Notes: a model not told the origin generated them from the letters alone. Shown: positions 1 to 9,767, counted from the stretch's first letter. The stretch: 30,658 nt of DNA from Chara braunii (GCA_003427395.1 BFEA01000048.1:2953082-2983739); one strand, 5' to 3'. Program-made: numbers and translations.

Positions 1-207
1 TTTTTTTTGCCTGTTTCTGTTTTTAGGTCAAGGTTACTGTGTGCCAAAGTTGGTGTCAACACTATCAAGTGCATTTGTTAAAGAAAGAAGAAAAGATTGG
101 AATGGGCTCAATCGTTTCTTCGATCGTTTCTTCGTTCTCTAACAAATGCGCTTGACACCAAATTTGACACACAGAGACCTTGACCTAAAACAGAATCAGG
201 CGAAAAA
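1..207. mobile_element. Foldback (hairpin) MITE-like element, left edge
   Basis: Positions 1-86 (TTTTTTGCCTGTTTCTGTTT, then AGGTCAAGGTT) are mirrored as reverse complement by about 136-207 (AACAAATGCGCTTGACACCA through AGACCTTGACCTAAAACAGA to AGGCGAAAAAA). The arms are about 75-85 bases with few mismatches and the centre is about 50 bases. This is the layout of a foldback element or MITE. The left boundary coincides with the window edge, so a target duplication cannot be checked. Confidence 0.7.
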
Positions 208-599
208 AGCAGAAACCAAAAACAGAAAAATTTGACGCCAAAACCCTAATTTCAGTTTTGGGCTTGTTAGTCAGGGGCTGAAAATTGGCACTCCCCGTTA
301 ACCGGTAGTGAGCATCCCAGTGTATGAGGTAGCGGTGATTTCGTCTTTCAATTTCACCTTCCCCTACCTACCTATCACTACTCCTAAGCCTATACAGGGG
401 ACCCCTACAGGCATAGCTACCTCTCACAATTAAGAGGATGAATGGTGCCCCCCGGCCCCGCCCTAATCGACTGTGGTGAGGGAGTAGGGGAGAGCTGCCG
501 GTGCTTAAAGCAAAAACTGAAATTTGCAAGTAGCTGTGCCTTCCATCTCCTTCCCCCGCCCCTATCGAGTAACAAAAGTTTCTATGACCGGCACGCTCC
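208..599. other. Intergenic/intronic stretch without recognisable gene
   Basis: This holds the spacer between the foldback element and the SINE. The ORFs here overlap low-complexity or repeat sequence and show no recognisable domain. If PIN continues leftwards, this is intron 4. Confidence 0.4.
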
Positions 600-812
600 C
601 ATACACCACATCCAACCCACAACCCACAACACACACACACACACACACGCACACACCTTTGATGGCCAAAGACTTCACCAATACCGAACAGGGGGAGCAA
701 GCCAACCATCTCAGTTGGCTGGCACCAAGAGTACCACATGTGGTCAGTGGGGATTGAACCCACGACCTCCTGAATGCCACTTGCTCGCCTAATCAACTGA
801 GCTAGGCCCAAC
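600..812 (-). mobile_element. tRNA-derived SINE-like element with (CA)n tract
   Basis: Read on the minus strand, 812-740 resembles a tRNA. TAGCTCAGTTGATTAG is an A-box-like D arm closed by GCTC/GAGC. GTGGGTTCAATCCCCAC is a T arm with a perfect five-base stem and the B-box core GGTTCAATCC. The acceptor stem pairs poorly and the anticodon arm is degenerate, so this is a tRNA-derived head and not a working tRNA. A body with a CCAAC/GTTGG hairpin follows, then a (GT)n tract (CA on the plus strand, about 630-655). Overlapping ORFs are artefacts. Confidence 0.65.
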
Positions 813-872
813 TTTTTTGCCTCAGGATAAGATCGAAATTCTTGATCGAAGTACAAATAAAAATAAAAATAG

Positions 873-1428
873 ATTTTTTTCTAGGTTACCAATGGTCCGG
901 AGACCGGACGTCTCCACCGGACCGGACGTCGCCCTCGGACGTTTTCCCCCCCCGTCGTTCGGATTTCCGGACGACGCCTTTTTGGCACCAAAAAAAAATA
1001 ATAATAATTAAAAAAAAAATGACAGTGTTGCGCATGGTCTAGAGACCCCCCACAAAAAAATTCAGATTTTTCTGAGCATTTGCTGATAGGGTGGTATTTG
1101 GGGGGGGAGAGGGGGGTAGAAGGGGTTTTGGTGGGGATAGGAGGGGTATAGATGGGGAATGAATCTTTAAAGATTTGTATTATTTATTCTACTGGCCCAA
1201 ATGATCCAAAAATTTGGTGGCATACACCTAATGCAAGGTGGAAGCCACATGATTTTTTTCAAAAAAAAAACATTTTTATTATTATTATTATTATTATTCT
1301 TATTTTATTTTTTTTTGCGCTAGGTCGGACATGCCCTGTCCGGTCCGACGTCCGACCATACATCCGGTTGGACATCCCGGACGGTCAGGGGGGTCTCGGG
1401 CGTCCGGCCCAGTAACCTAGATTTTTTT
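873..1428. mobile_element. hAT-like MITE (540 bases) with terminal inverted repeats and 8-base target duplication
   Basis: The element at 881-1420 starts CTAGGTTACC and ends AGTAACCTAG, an inverted pair that extends inward imperfectly through GGTCCGGAGACCGGACG versus CGTCCGGCC. It is flanked on both sides by ATTTTTTT (873-880 and 1421-1428), an 8-base duplication as hAT elements make. The interior has clusters of CGGACG and GTCCGG, an A/T trinucleotide repeat and no transposase, so it is non-autonomous. The A/T composition of the duplication weakens it somewhat. Confidence 0.65.
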
Positions 1429-2546
1429 TATTTATTTTTTTAACTTGGCCGGACAAGTAGTCCTGGGCCACTGTAGTAGCTTGGGTATTTATTTTATTCT
1501 ATTTTTATGTAGTACACGTATTAGGTCAGTAGAAGTTGTTTAAATATTGTTAATATTCAATATTGTTAATTGGTAGTCACACCAAAAATCGCGAACGTTC
1601 TTGATAAAAAACAGAATCTTTAGTTAGATCTTTGCATTCATTTTACGAGTATATTCAATTTTATTTGTTGTAAAATTTGAGTTCAAATCTTATCATTATT
1701 ACTCCTTAAAGTCATGTTTGACATATAATGACATTTGCACACACTCCTTAAATGAAAAAAAGAAATCATTTATGTAGTGATGAAAATTATGCGAAACAAC
1801 GATACGACTATATGGAGTTCTGATTTCGACCAGGAATTTGATGCCTTGATTAAGCTAAAAGGCCTGAGCAGTACATTTCACACTCATATTCTTCTAGCAA
1901 AAACGCAGAAGATAGGATAATTACATAATTGTAAGAAGTGATTATTTTTCACAAATAAAAGTGAATGTTTCCTTTTATAAATAAACGAAGAACTATAGTA
2001 GTTACTAGTTATTAAAGTGGAATGATGGTGTTTATTGCTCTTAGTGTATCATCACGTTCATATCCTACTTGCGCTTGGAATCTTGGACAAAAAATCGCGT
2101 TTTTTTTTTTTTTCCATGTATGTAATGAATAAGCTCGTCTAAGAGGGAAATCAATGCTGTGTAAAAACAATGTTTGTATTGCGTCTTACACTTAATAATT
2201 GGATCAGTTTATGGATTTTCAACACATTACAAATTGTTTGGCAAGAGGGAAGTAGTTGCAACTGAATTGGTACACTATCCCCAAGTCTGAATCACATCCT
2301 AATTCTTCGACATCTTAGGATGGTAATGAAACTTGCTTTGGCAAGACAATTCAAAACAGGTGAAAAAGGATCGATTTTGAGTAAAAAATCAATTGGGTTC
2401 GAACATGAAATTGGGGAAACTCTGATTCGTGGTCGGGAGGTTTGTTGACACACATTTTCTGAATGTTTAAGAGTTTTTATTTTTCTTTAATTGTTCTTAA
2501 CTGAAGTTGGGTAGTGACCCCGGTAATTCATTTTTGTTTCTGATAA
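1429..2546. other. AT-rich intronic stretch, no gene recognised
   Basis: The sequence is AT-rich with scattered stops in all frames and a T run at 2100-2114. I searched it on the minus strand for the last PIN exon and found no convincing match. Confidence 0.5.
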
Positions 2547-2636
2547 GGGACCCTGGGCCCGGTTCCCAGCCGTGTTGCTTCCCACGAATAGATTGGAGCA
2601 TCGTCTCACTAAAAAAAATAATAATAATAAAAAAAT
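2547..2636 (+). mobile_element. Short SINE-like repeat with two stem-loops, copy 1
   Basis: The core runs GGGACCCTGGGCCCGGTT through CCCAGC and GCTTCCCACGAATAGATTGG to GGAGC, followed by an A-rich tail with AAT repeats (2611-2636). Copies of the same core occur at 9569, 12339, 13323 (minus), 16831 (minus) and 22880. The tail indicates retrotransposition. It lies in PIN intron 4, antisense to PIN. Confidence 0.7.
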
Positions 2637-2741
2637 GAGGAAACATGCAAAACTATTTGATGGAGAAGACAAATGATTTTGAAGTTTGAAAGTTGAAATA
2701 AGGATTTTGAAACTCAAACAAATCTTGAAGATGGAACATAC

Positions 2742-2899
2742 CTGTATGAAGGCTACTTTGAGCAAGAGACCTCTGCATCCGAAAAGGTAAGTAACTATTG
2801 TCACCACTAGAGGTCCCCAAAAAAGTCTCAATGAGAAGGTCCACGTAGTAGTCCATGCACCAATAGGAATCAATTTTGATTGCAAAGCCATAAACAGTC
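2742..2899 (-). CDS. PIN: PIN auxin efflux carrier, exon 4 (eighth and ninth helices)
   Basis: The exon encodes 52 full residues plus the last two bases of a Gly codon. It starts GLFMALQSK and ends LLLKVAFIQ, matching the family's SLGLFMALNPR ... GVLLRVAIIQ segment, with the conserved GP pair in the middle (FWGPLVV for FVVGPAVM) and CRGLL for LRGVL. The acceptor is CATGACAG|GACTG and the donor is ATACAG|GTATGT, ending in phase 0 exactly where land-plant PINs have their last intron before AALPQG. The surrounding ORF (2487-3023) is open only by chance outside these limits. The terminal exon (about 47 residues in the family) was not recognised in 1-2741, so the gene is incomplete in this window. 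Confidence 0.87.
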
Positions 2900-3282
2900 C
2901 TGTCATGGAGACAATACGTACACGTAAACTGACACGAGTTGGTGAAGTTCGAGTTATTCCAACGAAGTACTTTGACACGGGCATCGTTTTTTTTAAGGAG
3001 TTGTGTCTAAGTGAATATGACAATATAAATCACAACTTTGTGCTCTTCATTCAGGCGGATCGATGTTGCTAACTTGCTAAGGTAGGGACCATAGCGGTGG
3101 TTATGCTAATGAACATCCATGGCAGAGGGAGAGTATAGAGTGTAGAGTGGGTATTATGGCGGTCGAAGACTAATTTTTTATACTTATTGCCATTTTTATC
3201 AGGCACTTGTATTGATAATCCATTAAGATTACAGGATTTATGTGAATAAAGTCAAAAAAAAAAAAGAATATGGCTAACTATG

Positions 3283-3440
3283 GGTGGTGTGGTGAGTTCC
3301 TACGTATTAGTCTAATGCATTCTAGGGAGACTGTCAGAGTTCAATCTCTTGATGAGTTGGTGAAAGCCCAACCAAACAGTATCACACAATCGTGCTCTTT
3401 TTTTGGAGTCCTGTATAACAAATGTGATAACACACACACA
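3283..3440 (+). mobile_element. Diverged tRNA-derived SINE-like element, second copy
   Basis: The stretch GCATTCTAGGGAGACTGTC followed by AGAGTTCAATCTC (about 3317-3347) is collinear with the head of the 600-812 element, including the B-box-like GTTCAATC flanked by a weak AGAG/CTCT stem. Downstream are a GTTGG/CCAAC hairpin and a (CA)n tract, in the same order as the first copy. It is more diverged than that copy. Confidence 0.45.
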
Positions 3441-3444
3441 CAAC

Positions 3445-3534
3445 GAGATAGATAGATAGAGAAAGAGATAGATAGATAGAGAGATAGATAGATAGAGAGA
3501 TAGATAGAGAGAGAGAGAGATAGATTATCTATAG

Positions 3535-3620
<86 letters not shown>
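3445..3620. repeat. (GATA)n / (GA)n microsatellite
   Basis: About 175 bases of GATA units interspersed with GA units end in a pure GA run. It directly follows the (CA)n end of the tRNA-derived element, suggesting expansion from its tail. Confidence 0.9.
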
Positions 3621-3624
<4 letters not shown>

Positions 3625-4892
3625 CATCTCATAATGATTTTACAAAATTCAATATTGGGATTCACTTTCATTTGACTAAACTAGAAGAATATTTAAAAGT
3701 TTGATTTTTCGCACACAAAAATCAATTGCAAACAATTGCATACAGAGGAACTCGACTTAAATTTTCCCTTTTTAGTAGTTTTTACTGAATTTTTTTTTTC
3801 TTACCAATTGCACCAAACTGTTGATTTACCCAAACTTAGTTCCATCACTTTTTGCGAATATCGCGTTTTCCTCAAGATGAAAAAAGAGTCTCACGTGATG
3901 TGCATCTTCTTATTCTATCTCATCATATTTCTTTTTTTATTCTCTTTTGCCCCTTGGGGTTATTTGTTTTGGTTTTCAGGGTGCAAATAGAGAATGTTTT
4001 CAAAATATTGTTCCATTGAATAATATTTTGTAAAAAAACTTTGAAAAAAAAAACAAAAAACTTTGTAAATATAATTTGGAAATTTGTATATATTTGTTTG
4101 ATGGTATTCTTTAGAAAAAATGTACAATAATCATTGAATAATGTATTGTTTTATAATGAGACACACACCTGGGACTTCAGGTTCATATCCCTGGACAACG
4201 TATATAGGACCGGGCCTCGACGTTTTTAATTTCGTTGTATAAATTTAAATCACGGGCTTGGTGACTATACCCAGGCCCATGCATCCTGAGCATGAGCCTA
4301 ATACTAATGGAGCAATGGAGCCTGGCATAAGTATGCAAGCATTACGATCGATGCACACACCCATAACTTTTCTTTTCATTTATATGCAAGAGTATTACTC
4401 ATATATTGGGCTACCAGCCCGACGAACTGGGAAGTCATGGGGTGTGATCCCACTAGCAAAGAGAATCGGATGGAATGCCTGAATTTGGATGGGCTTATGG
4501 AGATGTGCAGGAAATCGAGATTGAACTGCTTTTCTGCATCTCTGCATAAAACATATCCAGATTCAGGAGCGCGATCCTATCTTTTTTGCGAGTGGGACCT
4601 GGGCCCTGGACACAATTTTGGATAGCCCCAGTGCAACAAGAAAAGAAAAACAATAAAAGAAATCTTTAAAATTAAAAAAAACGATGTCGTGCAGGATTGC
4701 AAATCGAACAATTGTTGGCTGAGGGTTATCCCAAAATTCGTTATGAAATTTAATTCAAAAAAAAAAAAAATAGAACAGTAAATTATCTCACACCCCTTGA
4801 AACCCCTTCGGACAGCGTTTGTACCCATTGATAAAACGTTATGAACTCAAGGATAAGGTCGGAGGATTGAGGCATATCGCAATGGGTGCAAA
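3621..4892. other. AT-rich intron 3 stretch, no gene recognised
   Basis: This part of PIN intron 3 has no ORF with a recognisable domain. A poly-A/T-rich segment near 3900-4140 and an A-rich tract after 4640 look like repeat debris. Confidence 0.5.
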
Positions 4893-4988
4893 ATTGCCCC
4901 ACTGTCAAAAGAAAGAGACTTCTAATTGCCCCACTGTCAAAAGAAAGAGACTTCTAATTGCCCCACTGTCAAAAGAAAGAGACTTCTA
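4893..4988. repeat. Exact 32-base tandem triplication
   Basis: Three identical head-to-tail copies (4893-4924, 4925-4956, 4957-4988) begin ATTGCCCCACTGTC and contain AAAAGAAAGAGACTTCTA. They sit immediately before the readable LINE remnant. Complete identity means a recent expansion or an assembly artefact. Confidence 0.95.
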
Positions 4989-4989
4989 A

Positions 4990-7200
4990 CAGAAATTGTT
5001 CACATCCACCTGTGGGAACCAGTCCAAGGACCAGCAGAAGCTCGAAACTGAGGATTTCTTAGCCCCACTTAATAAAGCCCTCATGGCCCAACAAAGAGAT
5101 GCGCTTGACAACCCCTTAACAAAAGAAGAAATTTGGGAAGCGTTGAGGCAAATGGACGGGAGTAAACTCCAAACATAGACGAATTACCTAAGAAGTTATG
5201 AGAAGCTATGTGGCCGTTTATCTCACAGGATCTTATGGATTTTTATCATGAGGTCTGGGAAACGGGTCGAATGGGGGAATTTGTGGGACAAGATGTGTTC
5301 ACACTTCTTTACAAAAAAGTGATAGGACTAACATCAGAAACTACCGACCAATCCCGCTGCTTACGGTGGTCTATAAGTTGATGGCTAAAGCCCTAACTAA
5401 CCGCCTGGAACCAATGATGACAGACATCATTCACCCGGATCAGACGGGGTTCATTCAAGGGATAAGTATCCAGGACAATATTCTCCTGGTGAATGAGATG
5501 ATTAAGCTAACAAGGCAGTCCAAAAATAATGCAGCACTTATCTTCATAGACTTTGAAAAAGCTTATGACCACGCAGATTGGTACTTCCTTGACAAATGTT
5601 TATAAAAACTTAACTTTGGGCCATACTTTCGACGCTGGGTACAAATATTGCACGTGAACGCCGCAACCAGAGTCATGGTCAACAACAAGCTGGCTCCATC
5701 CATTGAACTGCAGAGATCAGTGAGTCAGGGAGATCCTATCGCCCCCTATCTCTTCGTGATAGTCATGGGAGCACTGACAACCAATCTGAGGACCCATAAA
5801 GATATAAAAAGGATTCAGGAGTCGGCAATACCCAAAGAAGCTATCCCGGTTTGCTCAATGTTTGCTGACGACCCGACTCTAATGGTAGATGCTACAAGAG
5901 AATTCATGGAAGAGATACAATGGATGATGGATCGCTTTTGCCAATTGTAAGACATGAAAGTGAATTGGGGCAACAAAAACCAAGGGTGGTGGATTCACCA
6001 CCAAGGAGTGAGACCCCTTGAACAACCGAGACTCAAGTAGCTCCTCACGGAGGCCCCTATAAGAGTGCTCGGAATCTCAATGACGGCTGGAGGTAGACCG
6101 TTTACCAACCAAAAATGGATTACGGCCCCTCCCCTCGCTAAAATGGCACTATGAAAAGACAAGCATACTTCACTAGGGGGACGCTCCCTTAGAATCAACA
6201 ATGTAGTTCTGACCTCGATGTGGTACAAATCGGCAATATGGGCCTTGGAGAAAAAGGCTTTACGCCCCCTGCAACGTCAAATAGCTGCCTTTTTGTGGCG
6301 AGGGGCCCATGATAAACACAACGTAATCAGCCGCGTGGCATGACACTCCATAACCCAGCCCAAAACAAAGGGAGGCCTCGGAATCATCGATCCGCTCACG
6401 CAGACAAAAGCATTGGCAATACAGTGGATTAAGCGGCTTATATTCAACACTGAATCCCCTTGGCAATGATTGACCCTGAAACAAATTTCTAGATTAGCCC
6501 CTCAAACAAACGAAGATAATGATCCGCTAATGTGGCTGGAAAATATAGGTTGGCCCATCCGTAGAGCGTCCCGACAAAGGGATTCTCCCCCCGTTACTTC
6601 CAGACAAACAGTCAAGGATGACTTGACAAAGGACCCCTTCTGGCCCAACCTCCTCAGCACTTGGAGAAGCCTCCCCCTCCCCAACAAAATACCGCCACTA
6701 AGATGGGAGGAGGTAGCGCGACAACCCCTTTTCAGCAATAGATGGATAGTAGACACGAATGGCCAAACCCTCCACTGCATGGACTCGCCGTGGCAGAGCG
6801 GGGTGAAGAAAGGGGTCACAAGGGTACGGGATATATGAGACACAGAGAAGAGGGAGTGGATCATCTACGGGAAAAACTGCGATATTGCCACCGCCCTCAA
6901 GAAGCTCTAGAAAAAGTGGCAGAGATGGTCCCCACCGACTGGCTGAGAATCTTACGCAAGGGCCCTACCTTGCAGAAACTGATCAATGCCAGGTACAACC
7001 CACATTGAGTTGTAATTGCAGTTAGATAGACCCAGAAAAGTACTGGTGGGATACGCTCTCTCTCTATTATGGCCGTTGGATGTATCTGGCTGTGATTGTG
7101 GCCAGAATTGTGGCAAGAAGGAAAGCCATTATGCAGGGAGAAATATTAAAATAAGAGACTGCAGTTGAACTGGGATGTTAGCCATCAAACCACCAGTTAC
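4990..7200 (+). pseudogene. Decayed LINE (non-LTR retrotransposon) ORF2: reverse transcriptase and downstream region
   Basis: This LINE ORF2 remnant lies inside PIN intron 3, antisense to PIN. In order it shows: a pre-RT segment rich in DALDNPLTKEEIWEAL (around 5100), NYRPIPLL (5339-5362), the RT motif FIDFEKAYD (5543-5569), SQGDPIAPYLF (around 5723), the catalytic FADD (5861-5872), the post-RT KTKGGLGI (around 6370), and a long tail to INARYNPH (about 7006) and EKYWWDTLSLYYGRWMYL beyond. No endonuclease domain is seen, so it is 5'-truncated or beyond recognition upstream. At least three frame changes and many in-frame stops kill it (TAA 5603 and 5948, TAG 6038, TGA 6152, 6341, 6467 and 6836). 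Four of the TGAs stand where LINEs have Trp. Confidence 0.88.
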
Positions 7201-7206
7201 AGGCAA

Positions 7207-7251
<45 letters not shown>

Positions 7252-8577
7252 CTACTTTCTTTCTTTCGGTTGCGGGGAGAAAGGGAAATTGTTGAAATTC
7301 GGCAAATGCCCGTAAAAGTTGGGGTATTTAGTCAGATACGGTTGCGATACCCCTAAAGCACAGGGGTACGGTGAAATGCCCCAAATGTCTGCACATGCCC
7401 TTGTCCTGTCGATGGGCAACTTCGCCATATGCCCTTGGTCATGGACTGCGGAGGCCGAGGCACTTCTTTTGCGATCTTCCCCTCTACTGGGCAGGCACAT
7501 CTTTTCTGCCTGCCCAACATCGAACTTGACGCCGGTTCAATTCGACTTTTGAACCTGTTTTTAACTTTTTATGGACGTCGCTGCTAGAGTCTTGCTGTCC
7601 CCGTTTCGCTCGTTGCGAGTTGCCCTCACCGCTGGTTCTGCTGGTAGTGTGTTGTCATAGGCGCCCAGGTAAGATGCTTCCAAGTGACACACCTTTCCCC
7701 CTCCACTTGCTCGTCTTCCTCGTCCTCCTCCCCCTCCTCACACCTTTCATCCTCCACTTGATCTTCTTTCTCTTCCTCACTCCCCCTCCCACCTTTCCTC
7801 CTCCTCCCTCTTTGTCTCCATCACCTTTGCTCGTCCTCATTTACTCCGGCCTTCACACATTCACCTCTATCATATTCCCTCCTCCTCCTCTACTCCCTCC
7901 TTTCCACGTCCAGCTCTGCAACTGGCTCGTCATTTTCCGTCTCCGTCTCCGTCTCCGCCACCTTTCCTCCGCCCAACAATCTGCTCGATTGGCAGAAAAA
8001 CACTCCAGGTAGGGCTTTGAACGGCCACAGTGGCAAACGGAAAACTTGGCAGCTACCCGGTAGGGGCATTCGCAAAATTTTTCGCCACGGGTCCAACGGC
8101 CACAAGGCCCAGAAATACTGGGGCGTATGGACAAGTTGCACAGGGCCTGGTAGGGGTATATGCACAAGATGGCAGGTCCAATTGGTGAGTGGGGTATTTC
8201 ACAAATGTTCACAGCTGTCACAGGGGCATTTGGCCATACCCATGCCTTTCAGGGATATCTGAGGGAATTACCCCAACTTTCAGGGGGATTTCAGCAATTC
8301 CCCCCACCTCTTCCCCCCCCCCCCCCCCCCCCCCCGCCCCCAAAAAAAAGGCAAATCGTTGTTTTGAGTTTGCCTGTGAAAGGTAGTGGCTAATATCCCA
8401 CTTCAATTGCAGTCTCTTTTTCTATCGTTTCTCCTTGCATAATTGCTTTTCCTTTATGCCACAATCACGGCCAGATACATCCAACGGCCATAAGAGAGAG
8501 AGCGCGTATCCCACTTGGACTTTTCTGAATGTATGCGACTGCAATTACAACCGGACCTTGGTTGTACCTGGACGAGA
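6990..8577. repeat. Large imperfect inverted repeat (1.6 kb) enclosing a pyrimidine-rich core
   Basis: The plus strand 6992-7195 matches the reverse complement of 8396-8577 almost throughout (for example CCAGGTACAACC, TTGTAATTGCAGT, TATGGCCGTTGGATGTATCTGG). The match continues inward, less closely, through a T run facing a C run, and then GTTGAAATTCGG..AAAGTTGGGGTA (about 7290-7330) facing 8250-8305. The core (about 7600-8000) is CT-rich. The outer arms are LINE-derived on the left and an inverted copy on the right. Confidence 0.75.
7245..8310. mobile_element. Composite TIR element of the TATACCCC/ATGCCCC repeat family
   Basis: Inverted ends at about 7280-7400 and 8170-8310 share AATTGCTGAAAT and AAAGTTGGGGTA. 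The interior near the right end contains repeated short modules (CCTACCGGGTAGC, GGGGCATTTGCC) also present in the copies at 10070 and 12589. No transposase is visible. The ORFs in its CT-rich middle are low complexity and not supported as genes. Confidence 0.5.
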
Positions 8578-8650
8578 TCATGTCCAGAGTTGAAAAGGTC
8601 CTCCTGCAAGCCCCGATACCATATAGATCATCGTGGGAGGACATTTTTAT
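8396..8650 (-). pseudogene. LINE fragment, inverted relative to the 4990-7200 LINE
   Basis: The reverse complement carries the same segment as 6920-7190 of the plus-strand LINE (GGCCGTTGGATGTATCTGG, TTGTAATTGCAGTCGCATAC) and extends a little further toward that LINE's 5' side. No intact ORF remains. Confidence 0.7.
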
Positions 8651-9129
8651 GGCCCACTGACGGGGGGGGAGGGGGGCGGGCATGAAAATAGCCAGGGGCA
8701 TGACCAGCAGCCCTCTGAGACCCATCCCGACTGTCCAGATCTTCTTTGTCCCGATGTCTCGATGCTGTCCGGAAATGCGGATGGTCTGGAGGAATCTGCA
8801 CCAAGGTCCGGCCAGACGTCTGGATTGATCCAGTGTCCCGATCCGGCACATTGGCACAAACATAATTTAATTATAAGGTGGGTAGCATGGTGTACGTGTA
8901 GGGGGGTTTCACATACAGGCATGCATGTATTCCAGTACGCGACACGTAGGTGCATACACGTACTCCCGTGTGCGGGAGTACATACAAAAACCTGGAAAAA
9001 AAAAGGAATGTTATGCAGCTATGTATGATATACATGTGTTTACCCGTAAAAAGAGTCATAGTAAACATCCTGAGGTATTACTCGTACACATACAGGTGCA
9101 ACCGTGCAAGTCGTGAGAATTATACGTAC
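8651..9129. other. Intron 3 end next to PIN exon 3, no separate gene
   Basis: G-run and GTCCGGA-rich sequence (8650-8840) resembles the CGGACG clusters of the 881-1420 element but has no clear ends. The rest is unremarkable intron leading to the exon 3 donor at 9129. Confidence 0.4.
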
Positions 9130-9215
9130 CCAAGCTGAACATTGATAGACCGAGGCACAAGTTCGCCATGAGTGTCAAGGATTTGTCGATAATCGTAGGC
9201 ATCTTGAAGCCAAGT
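9130..9215 (-). CDS. PIN: PIN auxin efflux carrier, exon 3 (86-base exon, seventh helix)
   Basis: This small exon is too short for ordinary ORF finding and was located by looking for the PIN segment that must follow exon 2. It reads L-G-F-K-M-P-T-I-I-D-K-S-L and then ends LCLGLSMFSLG. It aligns without a gap to the land-plant segment WNIEMPALIAKSISI...GLGMAMFSLG. The acceptor is TTTGCAG|ACTTGG; its first base completes the Lys codon left open by exon 2. The donor is AGCTTGG|GTACGT, leaving one base (phase 1) that exon 4 completes as Gly. Both exon boundaries fall where introns sit in canonical PIN genes. The introns on each side are 1.9 kb and 6.2 kb and are full of repeats. Residues about 892-920. 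Confidence 0.85.
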
Positions 9216-9568
9216 CTGCAAAGCGGTTGCATCCGTCAATTCGCCGCCGTCAATTCAACCGCCGTCAATTCATCGTGTTGAATTTGTATCACCACCGATG
9301 TCACAGTAGAAAAGAAAAAGACAAAATGAGTGCTAAGGCAAAAATTTTGTCAACAAGCTGAGGACAAAGAGAACAACCCTCTCCCCTCCCTCCCCCTTCC
9401 CCCTTCTCTTCCCCCTTCCCCACCACTTCTTCCCTTATGCCATACCACACAAGGAGAGAGGCATATGAGGAAGAGTACTAAGAGTAGCCTTCGGCCCAAT
9501 TTTGGAAGTTGAAAAAGAAAGTCAAGGACATTTCTGTAAAGGACAAACTCCTATGTAATTTTCTATAT
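9216..9568. other. Start of intron 2 side, short CCGTCAATTC repeats and CT-rich tract
   Basis: Three near-identical CCGTCAATTC units lie at about 9234-9272, directly upstream of the exon 3 acceptor in PIN sense. A CCCTTCC-rich tract covers 9375-9430. No gene is seen. Confidence 0.5.
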
Positions 9569-9663
9569 GGGACGCTGGGCCCGGTTCCCAGCACGTGCTG
9601 CTCCCGACGAATAGATTGGAGCTTTGTTCCCATTTAAAATAAAAAAAAGGAAAAAAAAAAGGG
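9569..9663 (+). mobile_element. Short SINE-like repeat with two stem-loops, copy 2
   Basis: The core GGGACGCTGGGCCCGGTT is followed by CCCAGCACGTGCTGCTCC, CGAATAGATTGGAGC and an A-rich tail (9633-9660). This is one of the best-preserved copies. The preceding TAATTTTCTATAT resembles the sequence before the 22880 copy, so the element may start about 20 bases earlier. Confidence 0.75.
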
Positions 9664-9767
9664 TACTGAAACCAGCAAGAAGCCATGTCACTCCTCCCTC
9701 ATCTCGTCATCAACTCCCACCTCCAGCTTCTCTCCCAACATCTTATTAGTACTAATAATAACAACAA

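Noticed and set aside
368-856. 162-codon minus-strand ORF
   Set aside because: It reads through the tRNA-derived SINE and its CA repeat and has no conserved domain.
1760-1882. Possible last PIN exon on the minus strand (TTTTAG acceptor followed by LNQGIKFLV)
   Set aside because: The first residues resemble LPQGIVPFV, but the expected FAKEY, HPDILST and GMLIALP segments do not follow. The match is short enough to be chance in AT-rich sequence.
4176-4200. B-box-like GGTTCATATCCC near a CACACAC tract, possible third tRNA-derived element
   Set aside because: No A-box, no T-stem and no body similar to the other two copies.
4585-4650. Possible further copy of the two-stem-loop repeat (GGGACCTGGGCCC plus A-rich tail)
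   Set aside because: Only the first 13 bases resemble the family; neither stem can form and the CGAATAGATTGG part is absent.
4893-4988. CRISPR-like short repeats
   Set aside because: The units are directly adjacent with no spacers, in a eukaryotic LINE context. It is a simple tandem triplication.
7620-8012. Pro/Leu-rich ORF in the core of the inverted repeat
   Set aside because: The frame is open because the tract is CT-rich. There are no domains, and it lies inside a repeat.
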